NCBI RefSeq assembly: GCF_963678635.1
Contig: NC_087069.1
Coordinates: 9,560,633-9,624,632 of the forward strand
DNA from: Symsagittifera roscoffensis
Taxonomy: Eukaryota; Xenacoelomorpha; Acoela; Convolutidae
Direction of reading: 5' to 3'
DNA length: 64,000 nt
The notes below the pieces were generated by a model that was not told the DNA's origin, searched no databases, and worked only from the letters and a program-made list of their open reading frames with translations. Of this stretch, positions 54,921 to 64,000 are shown one piece after another; within the stretch, counting starts at the first letter, position 1, and each line of letters opens with the position of its first letter. A program made the position numbers and the translations under genes.

Positions 54921-57900
54921 CAGTGAAGGTTTTTGGCCTTGCTCAATGAAGGTTTTTGGCCTTGCTCAATGAAGGTTTTTGGCCTTGCTCAATTAAGTTT
55001 TTTGGCCTCGCTCAAAAAAGGTTTTTGGTCTTGCTCAATCAAGGTTTTTTGCCTTGCTCAATGAAGTTTTTTGGCCTTGCTCAATGAAGGTTTTTGGCCT
55101 TGCTCAATGAATGTTTTTGGCCTTGCTCAATGAAAGTTTTTGGCCTTGCTCAAAGAAGTGTTTTGACCTTGCTCAATGAAGGTTTTTGGCCTTGCTCAAT
55201 GAAGGTTTTTGGCCTTGCTCAATGAAGGTTTTTGGCCTTGCTCAATGAAGATTTTTGGCCTTGCTCAATGAAGGTTTTTAGCCTTGCTCAATGAAAGTTT
55301 TTGGCCTTGCTCAATGAAGGTTTTTGGCCTTGCCTAATGAGGGTTTTTGGCCTTGCTCAATGAAGGTTTTTGGCCTTGCTCAAAGAAGGTTTTTGACTTT
55401 GCTCAATGAAGGTTTTTGGCCTTGCTCAATGAAGGTTTTTGGCCTTGCTCAATCAAGGTTTTTGGCCTTGCTCAATGAAGATTTTTGGCCTTGCTCAATG
55501 AAAAATTTGGCCTTGCTCAAAGAAGGTTTTTGACCTTGCTCAATGAAGGTTTTTAGCCTTGCTCAATGAAAGTTTTTGGCCTTGCTCAATGAAGGTTTTT
55601 GGCCTTGCCTAATGAGGGTTTTTGGCCTTGCTCAATGAAGGTTTTTGGCCTTGCTCAATGAAGGTTTTTGGCCCTGCTCAATGAAGGTTTTTGGCCTTGC
55701 TCAATGAAGGTTTTTAGCCTTGCTCAATGAAGGTTTTTGGCCTTGCTCAATGAAGGTTTTTGACCTTGCTCAATGAAGGTTTTTGGCCTTGCTCAGTGAA
55801 GGTTTTTGGCCTTGCTCAATGAAGGTTTTCGGCCTTGCTCAATGAAGGTTTTTGGCCTTGCTGAATTAAGTTTTTTGGCCTCGCTCAAAAAAGATTTTTG
55901 GTCTTGCTCAATCAAGGTTTTTTGCCTTGCTCAATGAAGTTTTTTGGCCTTGCTCAATGAAGGTTTTGGCCTTGCTCAATGAAGGTTTTTGGCCTTGCTC
56001 AATGAAAGTTTTTGGCCTTGCTCAAAGAAGTTTTTTGACCTTGCTCAATGAAGGTTTTTGGCCTTGCTCAATGAAGGTTTTTGTCCTTGCTCAATGAAGG
56101 TTTTTGGCCTTGCTCAATGAAGATTTTTGGCCTTGCTCAATGAAGGTTTTTGGCCTTGCTCAAAGAAGGTTTTTGACCTTGCTCAATGAAGGTTTTTAGC
56201 CTTGCTCAATGAAAGTTTTTGGCCTTGCTCAATGAAGGTTTTTGGCCTTGCCTAATGAGGGTTTTTGGCCTTGCTCAATGAAGGTTTTTGGCCTTGCTCA
56301 ATGAAGGTTTTTGGCCTTGCTCATTGAAGGTTTTTGGCCTTGCTCAATGAAGGTTTTTGGCCTTGCTCAATGAAAGTTTTTGGCCTTGCTCAATGAAGGT
56401 TTTTGGCCTTGTTCAATGAAGGTTTTTGGCCTTGCTCAATGAAGGTTTTTGGCCTTGCTCAAGGAAGGTTTTTGGCCTTGCTCAATGAATGTTTTTGGCC
56501 TTGCTCAAAGAAGGCTTTTGACCATGCTCAATGAAGGTTTTTGGCCTTCCTCAATGAAGGTTTTTGGCCTTGCTCAATAAAGGTTTTTGACCTTGCTCAA
56601 TGAAGGTTTTTGGCCTTGCTCAATGAAGGTTTTTGGCATTGCTCAATGAAGGTTTTTGGCCTTGCTCAATGAAGTTTTTGGACTTTGCTCAATGAAGGTT
56701 TTTGGCCTTGCTCAATGAAGGTTTTTGGCCTTGCTTAATGAAGGTTTTTGGCCTTGCTCAATGAAGGTTTTTGGCCTTGCTCAATGAAGGTTTTTGGCCT
56801 TGCTCAATGAAGGTTTTTGGCCTTGCTCAATGAAGGTTTTTGGCCTTGCTCAATGAAGGTTTTTGGCCTTGCTCAATGAAGGTTTTTGGCCTTGCTCAAT
56901 GAAGGTTTTTTGCCTTGCGCAATGAAGGTTTTTGGCCTTGCTCAATAAAGGAAGGTTTTTGGCCTTGCTCAATGAAGGTTTTTGGGCTTGCTCAATGAAG
57001 GTTTTTGGCCTTGCTCAATGAAAGTTTTTGGCCTTGCTCAAAGAAGATTTTTGACCTTGCTCAATGAAGATTTTTGACCTTGCTCAATGAAGGTTTTTGG
57101 CCTTGCTCAATGAAGGTTTTTGGCATTGCTCAATGAAGGTTTTTGGCCTTGCTCATTAAAGATTTTTGACCTTGCTCAATGAAAATTTTTGGCCTTGCTC
57201 AATGAAGGTTTTTGGCCTTGCTTAATGAAGGTTTTTGGCCTTGCTCAATGAAGGTTTTTGGCCTTGCTCAATGAAGGTTTTTGGCCTTCCTCAATGAAGG
57301 TTTTTGGCCTTGCCCAATGAAGGTTTTTGGCCTTGCTCAATGAAGGTTTTTGGCCTTGCTCAGTGAAGGTTTTTGGCCTTGCTCAATGAAGGTTTTTGGC
57401 CTTGCTCAATGAAGGTTTTTGGCCTTGCTCAATGAAGGTTTTTGGCCTTGCTCAATGAAAATTTTTGGCCTTGCTCAAAGAAGGTTTTTGACCTTGCTCA
57501 ATGAAGGTTTTTAGCTTTGCTCAATGAAAGTTTTTGGCCTTGCTCAATGAAGGTTTTTGGCCTTGCTTAATGAAGGTTTTTTCAATGAAGATTTTGGCTT
57601 TGCTCAATGAAGGTTTTTGGCCTTGCTCAATGAAGGTTTTTGGCCCTGCTCAATGAAGGTTTTTGGCCTTACACAATGAAGATTTTTGGCCTTGCTCAAT
57701 GAAGGTTTTTGGCCTTGATCAATGAAGGTTTTTGGCCTTGCTCAATGAAGGTTTTCGGCCTTGCTCAATGAAGGTTTTTGGCCTTGCTCAATGAAGGTTT
57801 TTGGCCTTGCTCAATAAAGGTTTTTGGCCATGCTCAATGACGGTTTTTGGCCTTGCTCAATGAAGGTTTTTGGCCTTGCTCAATGAAGGTTTTTGGCCTT

Positions 57901-60900
57901 GCTCAATCAAGGTTTTTGGCCTTGCTCAATGAAGGTTTTTGGCCTTGCTCAATGAAGGTATTTGGCCATGCGCTATGAAGGTTTTTGGCCTTGCTCAATG
58001 AAAGAAGGTTTTTGGCCTTGCTCAATGAAGGTTTTTGGCCTTGCTCAATGAAGGTTTTTGGCCTTGCTCAATAAAAGTTTTTGGCCTTGCTCAAAGAAGA
58101 TTTTTGACCTTGCTCAATGAAGGTTTTTGACCTTGCTCAATGAAGGTTTTTGGCCTTGCTCAATGAAGGTTTTTGGCATTGCTCAATGAAGGTTTTTGGC
58201 CTTGCTCATTGAAGATTTTTGACCTTGCTCAATGAAAGTTTTTGGCCTTGCTCAATGAAAGTTTTTGGCCTTGCTTAAGGAAGGTTTTTGGCCTTGCTCA
58301 ATGAAGGTTTTTGGCCTTGCTCAATGAAGGTTTTTGGCCTTACTCAATGAAGGTTTTTGGCCTTGCTCAATGATGGTTTTTGGCCTTGCCCAATGAAGGT
58401 TTTTGGCCTTGCTCAATGAAGGTTTCTGGCCTTGCTCAATGAAGGTTTTTGGCCTTTCTCAATGAAGGTTTTTGGCCTTGCTCACTGAAGCTTTTTGGCC
58501 TTGCTCAATGAAGGTTTTTGGCCTTGCTCAATGAAGGTTTTTGGCCTTGCTCAATGAAGGTTTTTGGCCTTGCTCAATGAAAATTTTTGACCTTGCTCAA
58601 AGAAGGTTTTTAACCTTGCTCAATGAAAGTTTTTAGCTTTGCTCAATGAAAGTTTTTGGCCTTGCACAATGAAGGTTTTTGGCCTTGCTTAATGAAGGTT
58701 TTTGGCCTTGCTCAATGAAGGTTTTTGACCTTGCTCAATGAAGGTTTTTGGCCTTGCTCAAGGAAAGTTTTTGGCCTTGCTCAAAGAAGGTTTTTGACCT
58801 TGCTCAATGAAGGTATTTAGCTTTGCTCAATGAAAGTTTTTGGCCTTGCACAATGAAGGTTTTTGGCCTTGCTCAATGAAGGTTTTTGGCCTTGCTCAAT
58901 GAAGGTTTTTGGACTTGCTCAATGAAGGTTTTTGGCCTTGCTCAATGAAAATTTTTGGCCTTGCTCAAAGAAGGTTTTTGACCTTGCTCAATGAAGGTAT
59001 TTAGCTTTGCTCAATGAAAGTTTTTGGCCTTGCACAATGAAGGTTTTTGGCCTTGCTTAATGAAGGTTTTTGGCCTTGCTCAATGAAAATTTTTGGCCTT
59101 GCTCAAAGAAGGTTTTTGACCTTGCTCAATGAAAGTTTTTAGCTTTGCTCAATGAAAGTTTTTGGCCTTGCACAATGAAGGTATTTGGCCTTGCTTAATG
59201 AAGGTTTTTGGCCTTGCTCAATGAAGGTTTTTGGCCTTGCTCAAAGAAGGTTTTTGACCTTGCTCAATGAAGGTATTTAGCTTTGCTCAATGAAAGTTTT
59301 TGGCCTTGCACAATGAAGGTTTTTGGCCTTGCTCAATGAAAGTTTTTGGCCTTGCTCAATGAAAGTTTTTGGCCTTGCTTAAGGAAGGTTTTTGGCCTTG
59401 CTCAATGAAGGTTTTTGGCCTTGCTCAATGAAATTTTTTGGCCTTGCTCAATGAAGGTTTTTGGCCTTGCTCAATGATGGTTTTTGGCCTTGCCCAATGA
59501 AGGTTTTTGGCCTTGCTCAATGAAGGTTTTTGGCCTTGCTCAATGAAGGTTTTTGGCCTTTCTCAATGAAGGTTTTTGGCCTTGCTCACTGAAGCTTTTT
59601 GGCCTTGCTCAATGAAGGTTTTTGGCCTTGCTCAATGAAGGTTTTTGGCCTTGCTCAATGATGGTTTTTGGCCTTGCCCAATGAAGGTTTTTGGCCTTGC
59701 TCAATGAAGGTTTTTGGCCTTGCTCAATGAAGGTTTTTGGCCTTTCTCAGTGAAGGTTTTTGGCCTTGTTCAATGAAGCTTTTTGGCCTTGCTCAATGAA
59801 GGTTTTTGGCCTTGCTCAATGAAGGTTTTTGGCCTTGCTCAATGAAGGTTTTTGGCCTTGCTCAAGGAAAATATTTGGCCTTGCTCAAAGAAGGTTTTTG
59901 ACCTTGCTCAATGAAGGTATTTAGCTTTGCTCAATGAAAGTTTTTGGCCTTGCACAATGAAGGATTTTGGCCTTGCTTAATGAAGGTTTTTGGCCTTGCT
60001 CAATGAAGGTTTTTGACCTTGCTCAATGAACGTTTTTGGCCTTGCTCAATGAAAATTTTTGGCCTTGCTCAAAGAAGATTTTTGACCTTGCTCAATGAAG
60101 GTTTTTGACCTTGCTCAATGAAGGTTTTTGGCCTTGCTCAATGAAAGTTTTTGGCATTGCTCAATGAAGGTTTTTGGCCTTGCTCATTGAAGATTTTTGA
60201 CCTTGCTCAATGAAAATTTGGCCTTGCTCAATGAAGGTTTTTGGCCTTGCTTAAGGAAGGTTTTTGGCCTTGCTCAATGAAGGTTTTTGGCCTTGCTCAA
60301 TGAAGGTTTTTGGCCTTGCTCAATGATGGTTTTTGGCCTTGCCCAATGAAGGTTTTTGGCCTTGCTCAAGGAAGGTTTTTGGCCTTGCTCAATGAAGGTT
60401 TTTTAACTTTCTCAATGAAGGTTTTTGGCCTTGCTCAATGAAGCTTTTTGGCCTTGCTCAATGAAAGTTTTTGGCCTTGCTCAATGAAGGTTTTTGGCCT
60501 TGCTCAATGAAGGTTTTTGGCCTTGCTCAATGAAAAATTTTGGCCTTGCTCAAAGAAGGTTTTTGACCTTGCTCAATGAAGGTTTTTAGCTTTGCTCAAT
60601 GAAAGTTTTTGGCCTTGCTCAATGAAGGTTTTTGGCCATGCTTAATGAAGGTTTTTGGCCTTGCTCAATGAAGGTTTGTTGCCTTGCTCAATGAAGGTTT
60701 TTGGCCTCGCTCAATGAAGGTTTTTGGCCTTGCTCAATGAAGGTTTTTGGCCTTGCACAATGAAGGTTTTTGTCCTTGCTCAATGAAGGTTTTTGGCCTT
60801 GATCAATGAAGGTTTTTGGCCTTGCTCAATGAAGGTTTTTGGCCTTGCTCAATGAAGGTTTTTGGCCTTGCTCAATGTAGGTTTTTGGCCTTGCTCAATG

Positions 60901-61899
60901 AAGGTTTTTGGCCTTGCTCAATGAAGGTTTTTGGCCTTGCGCAATGAAGATTTTTGGCCTTGCTCAATGAAGGAAGGTTTTTGGCCTTGCTCAATGAAGG
61001 TTTTTGGCCTTGCTCAATGAAGGTTTTTGGCCTTGCTCAATGAAGGTTTTTGGCATTGCTCAATGATGGTTTTTGGCCTTGCTCAATGAAGTTTTTTGGC
61101 CTTGCTCAATGAAGGTTTTTGGCCTTGCTCAATGAAGGTTTTTGGCCTTGCTCAATGAAGATTTTTGGTCTTGCTCAATGAAGTTTTTTGGCCTTGCTCA
61201 ATGAAGTTTTTTGGCCTTGCTCAATGAAGGTTTTTGGCCTTGCTCAATGAAGGTTTTTGGCCTTGCTGAATTAAGGTTTTTGGCCTTGCTCAATGAAGGC
61301 TTTGGCGTTGCTTAATGAAGGTTTTTGGCATTGCTCAATGAAGTTTTTTGGCCTTGCTCAATGAAGATTTTTGGCCTTGCTCAATGAAAGTTTTTGGCTT
61401 TGCTCAAATAAGGTTTTTGTCCTTGCTCAATGAAGGTTTTTGACCTTGCTCGATGAAGGTTTTTGGCCTTGCTCAATGAGGGTTTTTGGCCTTGCTCAAT
61501 GAAGATTTTTGGCCTTGCTCAATGGAGGTTTTTGACCTTGCTCAATGAAGGTTTTTGGCCTTGCTCAATGAAGGTTTTTGGCCTTGCTTAATGAAGTTTT
61601 TTGGCCTTGCTGAATTAAGGTTTTTTGGCCTTGCTCAATGAAGGTTTTTGGCCTTGCTCAATGAAGGTTTTTGGCCTTGCTCAATGAAGGTTTTTGGCCT
61701 TGCTCAATGAAGGTTTTTGGCCTTGCTCAATGAAGGTTTTTGGCCTTGCTCAATGAAGGTTTTTGGCCTTGCTCAATGAAGGTTTTTGGCCTTGCTCAAT
61801 GAAGGTTTTTGGCCTTGCTCAATGAAAATTTTTGGCCTTGCTCAAAGAAGGTTTTTGACCTTGCTCAATGAAGGTTTTTAGCCTTGCTCAATGAAAGTT

Positions 61900-64000
61900 T
61901 TTGGCCTTGCTCAATGAAGGTTTTTGGCCTTGCTTAATGAAGGTTTTTGGCCTTCCTTAATGAAGGTTTTTGGCCTTGCTCAATGAAGGTTTTTGGCCTT
62001 GCTCAATGAAGGTTTTTGGCTTTGCTCAATGAAGGTTTTTGGCCTTGCTCAATGAAGGTTTTTGGCCTTGCTGAATGAAAGTTTTTGGCCTTGCGCAATG
62101 AAGGTTTTTGGCCTTGCTCAATGAAGGAAGGTTTTTGGCCTTGCTCAATGAAGGTTTTTGGCCTTGCTCAATGAAGGTTTTTGGCCTTTCTCAATGAAGG
62201 TTTTTGGCCTTGCTCAATGAAGGTTTTTGGCCTTGCTGAATGAAGATATTTTGCCTTGCTCAATGAAGGTTTTTGACCTTGCTCAATGAAGGTTTTTGGC
62301 CTTGCTCAATGAAGGTTTTTGGCCTTGCTGAATGAAAGTTTTTGGCCTTGCGCAATGAAGGTTTTTGGCCTTGCTCAATGAAGGAAGGTTTTTGGCCTTG
62401 CTCAATGAAGGTTTTTGGCCTTGCTCAAGGAAGGTTTTGGGCCTTGCTCAATGAAGGTTTTTGGCCTTGCTCAATGAAGGATTTTGGCCTTGCTCAATGA
62501 AGGTTTTTGGCCTTGCTCAGTGAAGGTTTTTGGCCTCGCTCAAAAAAGGTTTTTGGCATTGCTCAATGAAGGTTTTTGGCCTTGCTCAATGAAGGTTTTT
62601 GGCCTTGCTCAAGGAAGGTTTTTTTTGGCCTTGCTCAATGAATGTTTTTGACCTTGCTCAATGAAGGTTTTTGGCCTTGCTCAATGAAGGTTTTTGGCCT
62701 TGCTCAATGAAGGTTTTTGGCCTTGCTCAATGAAGGTTTTTGGCCTTGCTCAATGAAGGTTTTTGGCCTTGCTCAATGAAAATTTTTGGCCTTGCTCAAA
62801 GAAGGTTTTTGACCTTGCTCAATGAAGGTTTTTAGCCTTGCTCAATGAAAGTTTTTGGCCTTGCTCAATGAAGGTTTTTGGCCTTGCTTAATGAAGGTTT
62901 TTGGCCTTCCTTAATGAAGGTTTTTGGCCTTGCTCAATGAAGGTTTTTGGCCTTGCTCAATGAAGGTTTTTGGCTTTGCTCAATGAAGGTTTTTGGCCTT
63001 GCTCAATGAAGGTTTTTGGCCTTGCTGAATGAAAGTTTTTGGCCTTGCGCAAGGAAGGTTTTTGGCCTTGCTCAATGAAGGAAGGTTTTTGGCCTTGCTC
63101 AATGAAGGTTTTTGGCCTTGCTCAATGAAGGTTTTTGGCCTTGCTCAATGAAGGTTTTTGGCCTTGCTCAATGATGGTTTTTGGCCTTGCTCAATGAAGG
63201 TTTTTGGCCTTGCTCAATGAAGATATTTTGCCTTGCTCAATGACGGTTTTTGACCTTGCTCAATGAAGGTTTTTGGCCTTGCTCAATGAAGGTTTTTGAC
63301 CTTGCTGAATGAAAGTTTTTGGCCTTGCGCAATGAAGGTTTTTGGCTTTGCTCAATGAAGGAAGGTTTTTTGCCTTGCTCAATGACGGTTTTTGACCTTG
63401 CTCAATGAAGGTTTTTGGCCTTGCTCAATGAAGGTTTTTGGCCTTGCTGAATGAAAGTTTTTGGCCTTGCGCAATGAAGGTTTTTGGCTTTGCTCAATGA
63501 AGGAAGGTTTTTGGCCTTGCTCAATGAAGGTTTTTGGCTTTGCTCAATGAAGGAAGGTTTTTGGCCTTGCTCAATGAAGGTTTTTGGCCTTGCTCAATGA
63601 AGGTTTTTGGCCTTGCTTAATGAAGGTTTTTGGCCTTCCTTAATGAAGGTTTTTGGCCTTGCTCAATGAAGGTTTTTGGCCTTGCTCAATGAAGGTTTTT
63701 GGCTTTGCTCAATGAAGGTTTTTGGCCTTGCTCAATGAAGGTTTTTGGCCTTGCTGAATGAAAGTTTTTGGCCTTGCGCAAGGAAGGTTTTTGGCCTTGC
63801 TCAATGAAGGAAGGTTTTTGGCCTTGCTCAATGAAGGTTTTTGGCCTTGCTCAATGAAGGTTTTTGGCCTTGCTCAATGAAGGTTTTTGGCCTTGCTCAA
63901 TGATGGTTTTTGGCCTTGCTCAATGAAGGTTTTTGGCCTTGCTCAATGAAGATATTTTGCCTTGCTCAATGACGGTTTTTGACCTTGCTCAATGAAGGTT
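61900..64000. repeat. 954/729-bp higher-order repeat near the right edge
   Basis: CCTTCCTTAATG occurs at 61951, 62905 and 63634 (gaps 954 and 729). Each is followed by the same run of variants, including CTGAATGAAAG, a TTGCGCAA unit and a GAAGGAAGG unit. The pattern continues to the window end. Confidence 0.75.

Larger units (their letters stand above)
37098..64000. repeat. 23-bp satellite array, at least 26.9 kb
   Basis: Continuous head-to-tail array of a 23-bp unit, GGTTTTTGGCC followed by TTGCTCAATGAA, all in the same orientation, roughly 1170 units, running off the right edge. Common variants: AATGAA to AAAGAA or AAGGAA, GGTT to AGTT or GATT, GGCC to GACC or AGCC, TTGCTC to TTGTTT or CTGGATC, and units lengthened by a GAAGGAAGG duplication or extra Ts. 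No other sequence interrupts it. Because 23 is not divisible by three, all three frames cycle through the same phases and a consensus array has a TGA every 69 bases in each forward frame. The 66-85-codon frames seen here arise only where TGA is mutated, and they are not genes. Confidence 0.97.

Noticed and set aside
38492-55533. Series of 66-85-codon plus-strand frames inside the satellite
   Set aside because: They follow from a period of 23 bases plus loss of TGA in variant monomers. They repeat at the higher-order repeat distances and have no start context.
37098-64000. CRISPR-like array of short repeats
   Set aside because: Units are contiguous with no unique spacers, there are no cas-like genes, and the context is eukaryotic. 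It is a tandem satellite.
37098-64000. Telomeric repeat array
   Set aside because: The unit is 23 bp and contains neither TTAGGC nor TTAGG; no telomere-type motif is seen.

Overview
The window looks like transposon- and satellite-rich, AT-rich DNA from a small invertebrate, most likely a nematode. The evidence is a 53-base intron-like interval with a GTATGT donor and a TTTTTTCAG acceptor, a BEL/Pao element with a small extra ORF upstream of gag, protein-primed polymerase (Maverick/Polinton type) remnants, and a Ty3/gypsy element with an env-like 3' region. I see no intact host gene. The taxonomic call is an inference (about 65%); an arthropod is the main alternative.

Layout. (1) 1-2434 and 12071-19442 are old, decayed DNA. 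A P-loop NTPase-like fragment lies at the left edge on the minus strand, and a heavily broken protein-primed type B DNA polymerase lies at about 15.8-18.3 kb on the plus strand. Together they suggest the wreck of one Maverick/Polinton-type element. (2) 2440-12065 is a complete 9.6-kb BEL/Pao retrotransposon on the minus strand. It has two 462-bp LTRs that read as identical, a 5-bp target duplication, a primer-binding site, a polypurine tract and one uninterrupted 2225-residue gag-pol frame. It inserted recently into the older DNA and split an already frameshifted reading frame. Each LTR carries a tRNA-like stretch with A-box and B-box motifs, which is the oddest feature of this element. (3) 19447-35821 is an unusually long (16.4 kb) Ty3/gypsy-type LTR element on the plus strand. 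Its order is LTR, PBS, leader with twin hairpins, gag-like ORFs with a CCHC knuckle, protease, RT, RNase H, integrase, a two-membrane-segment ORF, an env-like region, LTR. It is dead: many frameshifts and stops, a wrecked RT active site, and LTRs about 6% diverged. (4) 35822-37097 is unique sequence with small minus-strand ORFs of unknown nature. (5) 37098-64000 is one uninterrupted, single-orientation array of a 23-bp satellite, at least 26.9 kb, with no end inside the window. The 23-mers are organised into several different higher-order repeats (690 to 1994 bp), many of them exact multiples of 23.

How the parts relate. The functional-looking unit is the BEL element. Its single polyprotein would supply capsid, protease, RT/RNase H and integrase, and it has a separate small ORF upstream. 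Everything else coding is degenerate. The small frames inside the satellite are by-products of a 23-base period, not genes. All similarity statements rest on reading motifs by eye; no database search was run.
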